From assembly GCF_963662255.1 (NCBI RefSeq), contig NC_085068.1:7307740-7371739 (forward strand): 64,000 nt of DNA, in the 5' to 3' direction. Both the position numbers and the translations under genes were made by a program. Every line of letters begins with the position of its first letter. Within the stretch, counting starts at the first letter, position 1. Origin of the DNA: Cinclus cinclus. Lineage: Eukaryota; Chordata; Aves; Passeriformes; Cinclidae. The notes below the pieces were generated by a model, which did not search any database, had not been told where the DNA came from, and saw only the letters and a list, made by a program, of their open reading frames with translations. Below are positions 45,751-59,800 of the stretch, one piece after another.

Positions 45751-47321
45751 AAAAGGAAAATTGGGATAAATGCACGTGGGGGAGATGGGGAAAAGAAAAA
45801 GAAAGAAAAAAGAAAAATTGGGATAAATGCACGTGGGGGAGATGGGAAAAAAAGAAAAAAAAAAGAAAAATTGGGATAAATGCACGTGGGGGAGATGGGG
45901 AAAAAAAAGAAAAAGAAAGAAAAAAGAAAAATTGGGATAAATGCACGTGGGGGAGATGGGAAAAAAAAAAAAAAGAAAAATTGGGATAAATGCACGTGGG
46001 GGAGATGGGAAAAAAAAGAAAAAGAAAGAAAAAAGAAAAATTGGGATAAATGCACGTGGGGGAGATGGGAAAAAAAAAAAAGAAAAATTGGGATAAATGC
46101 ACGTGGGGGAGATGGGAAAAAAAAAAAAAGAAAAATTGGGATAAATGCACGTGGGGGAGATGGGGAAAAAAAAGAAAAAGAAAGAAAAAAGAAAAATTGG
46201 GATAAATGCACGTGGGGGAGATGGGGGAAAAAAAAAAAGAAAAAAAGAAAAATTGGGATAAATGCACGTGGGGGAGATGGGAAAAAAAAAAAAAGAAAAA
46301 TTGGGATAAATGCACGTGGGGGAGATGGGAAAAAAAAGAAAAAGAAAGAAAAAAGAAAAATTGGGATAAATGCACGTGGGGGAGATGGGAAAAAGAAAAA
46401 GAAAGAAAGAAAAAAGAAAAATTGGGATAAATGCACGTGGGGGAGATGGGAAAAAAAAAAGAAAAAAAAAGAAAAATTGGGATAAATGCACGTGGGGGAG
46501 ATGGGAAAAAAAGAAAAAAAAAAAGAAAAATTGGGATAAATGCACGTGGGGGAGATGGGAAAAAAAAAAAAAGAAAAAAAAAAGAAAAATTGGGATAAAT
46601 GCACGTGGGGGAGATGGGAAAAAAAGAAAAAAAGAAAAAGAAAAATTGGGATAAATGCACGTGGGGGAGATGGGAAAAAAAAAGAAAAAGAAAGAAAAAA
46701 GAAAAATTGGGATAAATGCACGTGGGGGAGATGGGAAAAAAAAAGAAAAAGAAAGAAAAAAGAAAAATTGGGATAAATGCACGTGGGGGAGATGGGGAAA
46801 AAAAAAAGAAAAAAAAAAAAAAGAAAAATTGGGATAAATGCACGTGGGGGAGATGGGGAAAAAAGAAAAAAAGAGAAATTGGGATAAATGCACGTGGGGG
46901 AGATGGGAAAAAGAAAAAGAAAGAAAGAAAAAAGAAAAATTGGGATAAATGCACGTGGGGGAGATGGGAAAAAAAGAAAAAAAAAAGAAAAATTGGGATA
47001 AATGCACGTGGGGGAGATGGGAAAAAAAAAAAGAAAAAGAAAAATTGGGATAAATGCACGTGGGGGAGATGGGAAAAAAAAAAGAAAAAAAAAAGAAAAA
47101 TTGGGATAAATGCACATGGGGGAGATGGGAAAAAAAAAAGAAAAAAAAAAGAAAAATTGGGATAAATGCACGTGGGGGAGATGGGAAAAAAAAAACAAAA
47201 GAAAAAAAAAAAGAAAAATTGGGATAAATGCACGTGGGGGAGATGTAAGAGGTCTCCAGCAGCTTCCAAAGCCACGATTTTAGTGTTTAAATCACCCGCT
47301 AAGAGAAAAAAAATAAAGAAA

Positions 47322-47352
<31 letters not shown>

Positions 47353-47836
47353 GCGGTGTTTCCTGTGGCTCCAAGGAGGGAGTGCGAGCTCCTGAGCACG
47401 CACAGCTCCTTCATTCCTTTATTTTCATTTCTTTTTGGTTTTTTGTTTATTTTGTTTTTGTTTTTTGTTTTTTTTTTTTTTGCCTGGGTGAAATTGCTGA
47501 ATTCCTGCTTCACTTCCCTCCTGGGAACCCACAGATGATCCCAGACAGGTTTGGGGGGTGGGGGGATCAGATGAAAACCCTGCCTGTTTTAGGGGCTTTT
47601 TTTCTTTTTTATTTTTTCACTGCAAGGACAGGAAAAACTGGTCCCTATCCCAGTAATTCCCACATGTAAATCATGCACCTTTCGGTTTTTGGTTTGTTTT
47701 TTTTTTTGTTTTTTTTTTTTGAAGTTCAAGGTGGGGTTTCTGAAGAGATTAAAGTTCACAGGAAAACCTTCAGTGCTCCGAGGATTTTGGATATTCAGAT
47801 AGGAAATATTTGCAAGGGTGAAAGGGGGGTGGGTTT

Positions 47837-47867
<31 letters not shown>

Positions 47868-50800
47868 AGCTCCCTGCAAAGAGCAGTTCAGAAATTCTCT
47901 TTTTCGGGAGATGATATTCCCATCCAAAAAAAAAAAAAAAAAAAAAAAAAGAAATATTAAAAAAATTGAGGCTGGAGGCAGCAGTTGGTGGAATGTTGGC
48001 AGTGTGGCTTTGGGTGCCTGTCACGCTGGGGGGAAAAAAAAATCCACCGAGTTTTGAGCTTTATTTGGGATTTATTCGAGAAATAAATTGGGATTTATTT
48101 GATGGTCACATTCCTCCTCGGCATGCTCGGAAAGGGGGGGGGGGGGGGGGGAAATGCAACGGAGAAGAGCAGCTGTAAAAATCCCAAAAAATCCCAACAA
48201 AAAAAAAATTAGTTATTATTAATATTAAAAAAAAAAAAAAAATCCATCCAAGAAACACAAAGGGAGTTCTGTAAGAATAGGGCAAGGATGGCGGGGAAAA
48301 CAAAAAAAAATATACGGGGAAAAAAGTGGGAAAAGATGGGGGGGAAATCTGGGGGAATAAAAAAAATAATGGGGAAAGATGGGGGGAAATCTGGGGGAAT
48401 AAAAAGATAATGGGGAAAGATGGGGGGAAAATCTGGGGGAATAAAAAAATAATGGGGAAAGATGGGGGGAAAATCTAGAGGGAAAAAATCCCGAAAAAAT
48501 CCGGTAAAATAATTCAACAATAATCCGGCTATAAATGGCAAAAATCCGGTAAAAATCCAGTAAAAATCCAGTAAAAATCCAGTAAAAATCCAGCAAAATA
48601 ATTCAGAAAAAAAATCCTGGCCAAAAAAAAAAAAAGAAAAAAAAACACCAAAAAAACCCAAAAAGCCAAAACCAAAAACTGGCAAAAATCCAGCAAAAAA
48701 TCCGGTTAAATGATTCAGCAATAATCTGGCAAAAATCTGGGAAAGATCCGTCAAAAAACCGGCAAAATAATTCAATTATTCAATTGTTTTTTAAAAATAA
48801 TCCTTTTTTCTTTTTAAATAAGGGATTTTTTAAAAAAATAAAAAATATTTAAAAATAGAAAATATATTAAAAAAATAAAAAATAAAAAAATTAAAATATA
48901 ATTATAAATGTGAGTATAAATATCAATATCAATATCAATATCAATATCAGTATAAATATAAATATAAATGTGAGTATAAATATAAATATAAATACAAGTA
49001 TAAATATGAAGATAAATATTAATACAAACATAAACATAAATATAAATACAACTATAAATATAAATACAACTACAAATATAAATATAAATATAAATATAAA
49101 TATAAATATAAATACAAATACAAATACGACTAGAAATATAAATATGAATACAAATATAAATAAAAATATAAATATAAAATACAAATATAAACACAAACAT
49201 AAATACAACCATAAATATAAATATGAATACAAATATAAATATAAATATAAATATGAATACAAATATAAATACAGAGATAAATATGAACATATTTCTGATG
49301 GATAATCCCGGGATTTCTGCTGAATTATTTTGCTGAATTCTTGCCAGATTTTTGCCAGAATATTGCTGAATTATTTTGCTGGATTATTTCTGGATTTGTG
49401 CCGGATTATTTTTGACGGATTATCGCTGAATCATTTGGCTGGATTTTTTTTGCCAGATTTTTGCTGGATTTTTACCGGATTTTTGCCATTTATTGCCGGA
49501 TTATTCCCGGATTATTGCTGAATTATTTTACTGGATCTTTACCGGATTTTTTCCAGATTTTTTCCCAGATTTTTTCCCCCCAGATTTTCCTCCCATCTTT
49601 TCCCATTTTTTTATCCCCACATTTTTCCCCCCAGATTTTTCCCCCATCTTTTCCCATTATTTTTCCCCCCCAGATTTTCCCCCCCATCTTTTCCCATTTT
49701 TTATTTTCCCCAGATTTCCCCTCCATCTTTTCCCATTATTTTTTACCCCCCACATTTCCCGCTCCATCTTTCCCCATTATTTTTTTTCCCCCCCAGATTT
49801 TCCCCCCATCTTTTCCCATTCCTTTTCCCCCAGATTTCCCCCCCATCTTTTCCCATTTTTTATTTTCCCCAGATTTTCCCCCCCATCTTTTCCCATTTTT
49901 TATTTTCCCCAGATTTTCCCCCCATCTTTTCCCATTCCTTTTCCCCCAGATTTCCCCCCCATCTTTTCCCATTTTTAATTTTCTCCAGATTTTCCCCCCA
50001 TCTTTTCCCATTATTTTTCCCCCCCACATTCCCCCCCCATCTTTTCCTATTTTTTATTTTCCCCAGATTTTCCCCCCATCTTTTCCCATCATTTTTTTCC
50101 CCCCCACATTCCCCCCCCCCATCTTTTCCCATTTTTTATTTTCCCCAGATTTTCCCCCCATCTTTTCCCATTCCTTTTCCCCCAGATTTCCCCCCCATCT
50201 TTTCCCATTTTTTATTTTCCCCAGATTTTCCCCCCCATCTTTTCCCATTTTTTATTTTCCCCAGATTTTCCCCCATCTTTTCCCATTTTTTATTTTCCCC
50301 AGATTTTCCCCCCATCTTTTCCCATCATTTTTCCCCCCCACATTCCCCCCCCATCTTTCCCCATTATTTTTCCCCCCACATTCCCCCCCCATCTTTTCCC
50401 ATTTTTTATTTTCCCCAGATTTTCCCCCATCTTTTTCCATTTTTTATTTTCCCCACATTCCCCCCCCCATCTTTTCCCATTATTTTTCCCCCCCACATTC
50501 CCCCCCCCCCATCTTTTCCCATTATTTTTTTTCCCCCCCCATATTTTTCTTTTTCCCCCCAGTTTTGCCCTGTTCTTACAGAACTCCCTCCGTGTTTCTT
50601 GCAGAAGGCAGCAGAGAAGCTGAGGCCCAGCTCTCCCATCAAATTCCACATTTCCAGCCGCACCGACGCCGGCGTCCACGCTTTGGCCAACGCTGCCCAC
50701 CTGGACGTCCTCAGGGCTCCTGGCAAGGCCCCTTTCACTGGCCACCAACTTGCCCAAGGGCTCAACCACCACCTCAAGCCTGAGCCCATCTCGTGAGTGG

Positions 50801-53800
50801 CTGGAGAGGCCAAAAAAAATTCTTTATTTTGTTTTTGTTTTTGGTTTTTTTTGTTGTTGTTGTTGTTTTTAAAGTGGTCGTTATCCCAGAAAATCCTGCA
50901 TGTAAATTAAGTGGGTTTTTTTCCATTTGTTGGTGGGGGTTATGAAGGGGTTAAAGTGAACGGGAAAATTTCGGTGCTCAAAGGATTTTGGGTGTTCTGG
51001 TGGGAGGTTTTGGGAAGGGGAAGGGGTCATTTTTTAGCTGTCTGCAAAGAGCAGTTCAGAAATTCTCTCTTTTGGGAGATGATATTCCCGTGTATTCCAT
51101 ATTTATTAATTCCACGTTTACAAATAAATAATAATAAGGTAATTATAATTATATACAATGCAAATTCAAATATTATATTTATAATTATATATAATATTAT
51201 AAAATAGATATAATAAATAACTATAAATATTGATCCCAAATTTATAAATTTCATCACTATATTTATATTTATATTTATATTTATATTTATATTTATATTT
51301 ATATTTATATTTATATTTATATTTATATCTATGTCTATATCTATATCTATCTATATCTATATCTATATCTATGTCTATATATATCTATATCTATATATAT
51401 CTATATCTATATTTATATCTATATATATTTATATCTATATAGATATAGATATAGATATAGATACATAGATAGATAGATATTTTAGATCTATATTTAGATC
51501 TTTATTTTTTTTACATTTCTAATTTCTATCCCATAAAATACAATTTATCACTCCAGACATTTTTTGGAATCTCAAATCCAGTTCTGAACGTGCAGAGGCT
51601 GCAGCAGTTTGGGGTTTGATGGATGATGGATGATGGATGATGATGGATGATGGATGGATGATGGATGGATGGATGGATGGATGATGGATGGATGATGGAT
51701 GGATGGATGATGGATGATGGATGGATGGATGGATGGATGATGGATGGATGATGGATGGATGATGGATGATGGATGGATGGATGATGGATGGATGGATGAT
51801 GGATGATGGATGATGGATGGATGGATGATGGATGGATGGATGATGGATGGATGATGGATGATGGATGGATGGATGATGGATGATGGATGATGCAGGATGG
51901 ATGATGGATGATGGATGATGGATGATGGATGATGGATGATGGATGATGGATGATGGATGGATGATGGATGATGGATGATGGATGATGGATGATGGATGAT
52001 GGATGATGGATGGATGGATGGATGGATGGATGATGGATGATGGATGATGATGGATGATGGATGATGGATGATGGATGATGGATGATGGATGATGGATGGA
52101 TGGATGGATGGATGGATGATGGATGATGGATGATGGATGATGATGGATGATGGATGGATGATGGATGATGGATGGATGATGGATGATGATGGATGGATGG
52201 ATGGATGGATGATGGATGATGGATGGATGGATGGATGGATGGATGATGGATGATGGATGATGGATGATGGATGATGGATGATGGATGGATGGATGGATGG
52301 ATGGATGATGGATGATGATGGATGATGGATGATGGATGATGGATGATGGATGATGGATGATGGATGGATGGATGGATGGATGGATGATGGATGATGGATG
52401 GATGATGGATGATGATGGATGGATGGATGGATGGATGATGGATGATGGATGGATGGATGGATGGATGGATGATGGATGATGGATGATGGATGATGGATGA
52501 TGGATGATGGATGATGGATGGATGGATGGATGGATGGATGATGGATGATGATGGATGATGGATGATGGATGATGGATGATGGATGATGGATGATGGATGG
52601 ATGGATGGATGGATGGATGATGGATGATGGATGATGGATGATGATGGATGATGGATGGATGATGGATGATGGATGATGGATGATGGATGATGGATGATGG
52701 ATGATGGATGATGGATGGATGATGGATGATGGATGGATGATGGATGATGATGGATGGATGGATGGATGGATGATGGATGATGGATGGATGGATGGATGGA
52801 TGGATGGATGATGGATGATGGATGGATGGATGGATGGATGGATGATGGATGGATGATGGATGATGGATGGATGATGGATGATGGATGATGGATGATGGAT
52901 GGATGGATGGATGGATGGATGATGGATGATGGATGATGGATGATGATGGATGATGGATGGATGATGGATGATGGATGATGGATGATGGATGGATGATGGA
53001 TGATGGATGATGGATGGATGATGGATGATGGATGATGGATGATGGATGGATGGATGGATGATGGATGATGGATGATGATGGATGATGGATGATGATGGAT
53101 GATGGATGATGGATGGATGATGGATGATGGATGATGGATGATGGATGGATGATGGATGATGGATGATGGATGGATGATGGATGATGGATGATGGATGATG
53201 GATGATGGATGGATGATGGATGATGGATGATGGATGATGGATGATGGATGATGGATGGATGATGGATGATGGATGATGGATGATGGATGATGGATGGATG
53301 ATGGATGGATGGATGGATGATGGATGGATGATGGATGGATAATGGATGATGGATGGATGATGGATGATGGATGATGGATGATGGATGATGGATGGATGGA
53401 TGATGGATGGATGGATGATGGATGATGGATGATGGATGATGGATGGATGATGGATGATGGATGATGGATGATGGATGATGGATGGATGATGGATGGATGG
53501 ATGGATGATGGATGGATGATGGATGGATGATGGATGATGGATGATGATGGATGATGGATGATGGATGATGGATGGATGATGGATGGATGATGGATGATGG
53601 ATGATGGATGGATGATGGATGATGGATGATGGATGGATGATGGATGGATGGATGGATGGATGATGGATGATGGATGATGGATGGATGGATGATGGATAAT
53701 GGATGATGGATGGATGATGGATGATGGATGATGGATGGATGATGGATGATGGATGATGGATGGATGATGGATGGATGGATGGATGGATGATGGATGATGG

Positions 53801-56800
53801 ATGATGGATGATGCAGGATGGATGATGGATGGATGATGATGGATGATGGATGATGGATGATGGATGGATGATGGATGGATGGATGGATGATGGATGATGG
53901 ATGATGGATGGATGATGGATGGATGGATGATGGATGGATGGATGATGGATGATGGATGATGGATGATGGATGATGGATGATGGATGGATGATGGATGGAT
54001 GGATGGATGGATGGATGATGGATGATGGATGATGGATGATGGATGGATGATGGATGATGGATGATGGATGGATGATGGATGATGGATGATGGATGGATGG
54101 ATGATGGATGATGGATGATGCAGGATGGATGATGGATGGATGGATGATGGATGATGGATGATGCAGGATGGATGATGGATGGATGATGATGGATGATGGA
54201 TGATGGATGATGGATGGATGATGGATGGATGGATGATGGATGGATGATGGATGATGATGGATGATGGATGGATGATGGATGGATGGATGATGGATGGATG
54301 GATGGATGGATGATGGATGATGGATGGATGATGGATGATGGATGATGGATGATGGATGATGGAGGATGGATGAAGGTTTTGCTCTGTCCCAGGAATGAGG
54401 AACTCCTGCCCTGCTCACTCCAGTCCTGCTCCTGACCCCTGTGGATCAGGCCTGGGTTCCAGCTTTCTGCTGCTGGGCCGTTCCTGGATGCGCTGGTGCC
54501 CCGTGTGAGGATCAAACTCACACTTTGAGTCTGAGGTACCTGTGAGGGGGTGGCACCCTCTGATGAGCTGAACAGGATTTATCACCTTTTCCTCCTCCCC
54601 GAGGCTGAACCTTCCCAAAATTTCTTCATCTGCTTCCCGTTAATCCGAGGGCGATGTGCCTGAGCCTGCACATCCTCACCCCTCACCCCTCACCCCTCAT
54701 CCCTCCCTCTGGAAAATTCCCCGTGCCAGGAGGAGAAATTCTCTGCTCATGCAGAAGAGAAAACCCCAAACCTTGATGTGGTTGCAAGCAGGGGCTGGAG
54801 GAGAAGGGGATTTTTGTGAGAACACGTTGTTGGAAAAGAAACAGAATTCCAGGCTGGCTGAGTAAAAAAAACCCTCTTTGTGGCCTGATGGTCACTGCTC
54901 TGTCTCTTCAACTTAAAATCGCATTTAAAAGGATTTAAATCCTTTAAATCCTCCCAAAATCAGAGAATTTTTCCGAGCTGGAGTCGTCTCAGGAGGGTTC
55001 TGCTGCCCTTGAAGTGGGAATGGCAGTGTGGGAGTCTCACACCTCCTGTTCCTGGTTTCGTAACCACACAATAAAAGTTTTTTGAGTGACAAGGCAGAGC
55101 TGGGATTCCTCCCACCTCCTGCAAATTGGATTTTAGGTGCTGTTGTCAGGGGAGAGAGCAGGATGATTTTTTATTTTTTTTTTTTTTTGTCTCGTGCATT
55201 GCCATTTCTGGTTAAAATGTTTTCAGGTTTTTTTTTTTCTTTTTTTCCTTTGATCTCAAAATTCAGGCTCTGTTGGAAAAGTAAAAAATAAAAAAGCCAC
55301 TTTTTTTTTTTTAATTTACCATCATTCAGCTGTTTTTAAAACTGGGATCTCGGCGAGGTCTGAGACGCAGCTGCCGGAGAAAATTCTGGAAAACCATTCC
55401 TGGCTAAAAGGAATAATTGCAGCAGGAAAAGCTGCGTGCACTGAGGAATTCTGTGAGCAGAAATCGAAAGGATCTTTCTGCAAGGGTGGTTATTTAATAA
55501 AAACCCACCCGAGTGTTAACAGAAGAAGCTCAGGACACTCCGTGTGCTCATGGAGGCATGCAGGCAGAGGGAAATAAATGTAATAATTTGATTATTTTGT
55601 TTTTGAGGAGGCTGGAGGTGCTGCCTTCAAACCCCAGTGCAGGCCTGGAGGATGGAGTTTGCATTTCTCCCGATGGTTTATGGCAGTGGGAGCAATTCCT
55701 GGGCTTGTTTTTGCAAATCTTTGTGGCTCAGCTTTCATTTCTCCCTCTGTGCTCTGAGCCAGGGGAGGGCTGCGAGCCAGAGGCACTTGAGCTGTCAAAA
55801 ATCCCCAGAGCACCAACCTTCTTTAAAGTAAATACAGACATTTGTGCTCCCAAATCTGTCCTGGATTTTTTTTTTTTTTTTTTTTTTTTTTGGCTGCCCT
55901 GACTCCTTTCTCCTCACTAAATTCCAAAGGCAGGAAGGCAAAACAGCAGGAGGAAAAACTGCCTTCTAAGGAGAGGAATGCTGTAAACCTGCAGGGCTTG
56001 TGGTTCTGTGCAGGAGATCCCTGCTGGGATTTTCCTGCAGGATGGAGAGCAGGAGGACTTTGGGATAAGGGAGAGACACGTGCAGCGCTCCAGAAGAATT
56101 TGGGAGAGGTGCAGGAGATCCCTGCTGGGATTTTCCTGCAGGATGGAGAGCAGGAGAACTTTGGGATAAGAGAGAGACACGTACAGCGCTCCAGAAGAAT
56201 TTGGGAGAGGTGCAGGAGATCCCTGCTGGGATTTTCCTGCAGGATGGAGAGCAGGAGAACTTTGGGATAAGAGAGAGACACGTGCAGCGCTCCAGAAGAA
56301 TTTGGGAGAGGTGCAGGAGATCCCTGCTGGGATTTTCCTGCAGGATGGAGAGCAGGAGAACTTTGGGATAAGAGAGAGACACGTACAGCGCTCCAGAAGA
56401 ATTTGGGAGAGGTGCAGGAGATCCCTGCTGGGATTTTCCTGCAGGATGGAGAGCAGGAGGACTTTGGGATAAGAGAGAGACACGTACAGCGCTCCAGAAG
56501 AATTTGGGAGAGGTGCAGGAGATCCCTGCTGGGATTTTCCTGCAGGATGGAGAGCAGGAGAACTTTGGGATAAGGGAGAGACACGTACAGCGCTCCAGAA
56601 GAATTTGGGAGAGGTGCAGGAGATCCCTGCTGGGATTTTCCTGCAGGATGGAGAGCAGGAGGACTTTGGGATAAGGGAGAGACACGTGCAGCGCTCCAGA
56701 AGAATTTGGGAGAGGTGCAGGAGATCCCTGCTGGGATTTTCCTGCAGGATGGAGAGCAGGAGGACTTTGGGATAAGGGAGAGACACGTGCAGCGCTCCAG

Positions 56801-59800
56801 AAGAATTTGGGAGAGGTGCAGGAGATCCCTGCTGGGATTTTCCTGCAGGATGGAGAGCAGGAGAACTTTGGGATAAGAGAGAGACACGTACAGCGCTCCA
56901 GAAGAATTTGGGAGAGGTGCAGGAGATCCCTGCTGGGATTTTCCTGCAGGATGGAGAGCAGGAGAACTTTGGGATAAGAGAGAGACACGTGCAGCGCTCC
57001 AGAAGAATTTGGGAGAGGTGCAGGAGATCCCTGCTGGGATTTTCCTGCAGGATGGAGAGCAGGAGAACTTTGGGATAAGAGAGAGACACGTACAGCGCTC
57101 CAGAAGAATTTGGGAGAGGTGCAGGAGATCCCTGCTGGGATTTTCCTGCAGGATGGAGAGCAGGAGGACTTTGGGATAAGAGAGAGACACGTACAGCGCT
57201 CCAGAAGAATTTGGGAGAGGTGCAGGAGATCCCTGCTGGGATTTTCCTGCAGGATGGAGAGCAGGAGAACTTTGGGATAAGGGAGAGACACGTACAGCGC
57301 TCCAGAAGAATTTGGGAGAGGTGCAGGAGATCCCTGCTGGGATTTTCCTGCAGGATGGAGAGCAGGAGAACTTTGGGATAAGGGAGAGACACGTGCAGCG
57401 CTCCAGAAGAATTTGGGAGAGGTGCAGGAGATCCCTGCTGGGATTTTCCTGCAGGATGGAGAGCAGGAGAACTTTGGGATAAGGGAGAGACACGTACAGC
57501 GCTCCAGAAGAATTTGGGAGAGGTGCAGGAGATCCCTGCTGGGATTTTCCTGCAGGATGGAGAGCAGGAGAACTTTGGGATAAGAGAGAGACACGTACAG
57601 CGCTCCAGAAGAATTTGGGAGAGGTGCAGGAGATCCCTGCTGGGATTTTCCTGCAGGATGGAGAGCAGGAGGACTTTGGGATAAGAGAGAGACACGTGCA
57701 GCGCTCCAGAAGAATTTGGGAGAGGTGCAGGAGCTCAGGGAGGCTCAATTTCCTTCCTTGACAGGAGAATTTTGTCTGGCAGCCTCTGTGCCCTCCTTTG
57801 TGGCTCCCAATCCAGTTTTGGGTTGGACAAACAGGGAATTTTTCTCCCAGGCTCAGCTGCCTGGGCAGCTCCTTCTGGGAATGCTTGGGGTCGGCGGGAG
57901 ATGAGTGGACACGTGCAGGGAATTTTTTTTGGGGTTGTCCCTGTGGGGTGAGAGGGTTCTGCTGGATTCATCCCCACCCCACTGGTGTTGGGATTCACCT
58001 CGATTTTCCTGGAAGCACAAAGTGCTGGAGGTGCTGAGGGGAGAGGACAGGGAAGTGACCTCCTTTAAACCATCTCTAGGATGCTAAAGCTGCTCTGGGA
58101 ATTCTTCCCTCTCCCTTTGGGATCTGTAAAAGCAGCAGGGGGAATTGTCCCAGGGTCCAAGGGAACGGGCTGTGGTGACAGGACAAGGGGAAGTGGTGAC
58201 TTTGGAAAGGATAACTGGGATAAATCCGTCCCTGGGAGGGTGGGGATGGAATTCCCAGATTTGCTGTGGCTGCTCCCGGATCCCTGGGAGCGTCCAAGGC
58301 CAGCTTGGAGCACCCTGGGACAGTGGAATTTGTCCCTGCCCGTGGACCTGGGTGAGCTTTAAAGTCTCTTCCAACCCAAGCCCATCCAGGATTCCGATCC
58401 CAAACACCGCAAACCTGGAGCACGTCTCAGAGTTCTCCAGGGAAATTATGGTAGGGAAAGAGGGAATGGCTTCCAGGTGAAGGGAAGCAGGGACTGGGGA
58501 GGAATTCCTGCCTGGGAGGGTGGGGAAGAGCTGGGATGGAATTCCCAGATTTGCTGTGGCTGCTCCCGGATCCCTGGGAGCGTCCAAGGCCAGCTTGGAG
58601 CACCCTGGGACGATGGAATTTTTTGCTGGATTTTTGCTGACTTATTTTATGGAGTTATTGCTGAATTGTTTTGCCGGATTTTTGCCGAATTATTGCTGAA
58701 TTATTTTACTGGGTTTTTGCTAGATTTTCGCCAGATTTTTATTTTTTTTTTTTCCCAGGGAAGAGCTGGGCACTTAGAGTTGCACACAAAGTCAGTGAAA
58801 ACGATATAAAAATAAAAATAAATGCAAGGTACAAATATGAATATAAATATAAATACGAATATAAGTATGAGTATAAATATGAATATAAATATAAGTATTA
58901 GTATAAATATAAATATAGATATAAATATAGATATAAATATAAATATAAATACAAACATAAATAAAAACATAAATATAAATACAAATATAAATATGAATAT
59001 GAATATAAATATAAATATGAATATAATATAAATACAAACATGAATATAAATACAAATATAAATATGAATATGAATATAAATACAAACATAAACACAAATA
59101 TAAATACGACTATAAATATAGGGATAATTGGGATAAATCTGTCCCTGGGAGGGTGGGGAAGAGCTGGGATGGAATTCCCAGATTTGCTGTGGCTGCTCCT
59201 GGATTCCTGGGAGTGTCCAAGGCCAGCTTGGAGCACCCTGGGATGATGGAATTTCCCTACCTGTGGAAAAAATAATCTTTAACCTCCCTTCACCCAAACA
59301 TTCCCCAATTCTGCGACATCCCAATCCCAAATGTGATAGTTAATAAAAGATTCCTGTTAATCGTAGAAGTTTTGGAGTTTGTATAAACCAGAATACTTAG
59401 ATAAGACATGGAACTAGATAAAGGGAAATACAAGATTAAAACCATTCTGTTTCAATCCCCCTGGTAGGAATATTGTGTTTTATAAGTAAATTGTATTTGA
59501 TACCAGTTGGTAAAACGAGGGTTTCCCACGACCTGAAAGATTTCACAAAATCAGATTTCCTACCTTGCTGTGACCAATCACAACCTGAAAGATTTTACAA
59601 AATCAGATTTTCTGCCTTGCTGTGACCAATCACGACCTGAAAGATTTTACAAAATCAGATTTTCTGCCTTGCTGTGACCAATCACAGCCTGAAAGATTTC
59701 ACAAAATCAGATTTCCTGCCTTTTTGTAACCAATCACAGCCTGAAAGATTTTACAAAATCAGATTTCCTGCCTTGCTGTGACCAATCACAACCTGAAATA

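Noticed and set aside
45309..47374. Phe/Pro-rich minus-strand frames of up to 629 codons
   Set aside because: A-rich minisatellite with CACGTG units; repeated peptide is compositional and there is no start or domain.
48247..50604. Inverted arms read as terminal inverted repeats of a DNA transposon
   Set aside because: The outer end of the right arm is the native PUSL1 acceptor, the arms are made of tandem modules and there is no transposase frame or target duplication.
51519..54521. 1000-codon and 948-codon His/Pro/Ser/Ile open frames on the minus strand
   Set aside because: Pure CCAT/CATC satellite open in several frames at once. The same occurs in the inverted array at 24-25 kb.
55990..57730. 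Regular direct repeats that might suggest a CRISPR-like array
   Set aside because: The units are contiguous without unique spacers and the context is vertebrate; it is an ordinary tandem repeat.
55823..57748. 641-, 592- and 542-codon minus-strand frames in the 101-bp array, at first looking like a repeat protein
   Set aside because: The period is 101 bp, so all three frames encode the same peptide out of step. No start context, no splice signals, no family resemblance.
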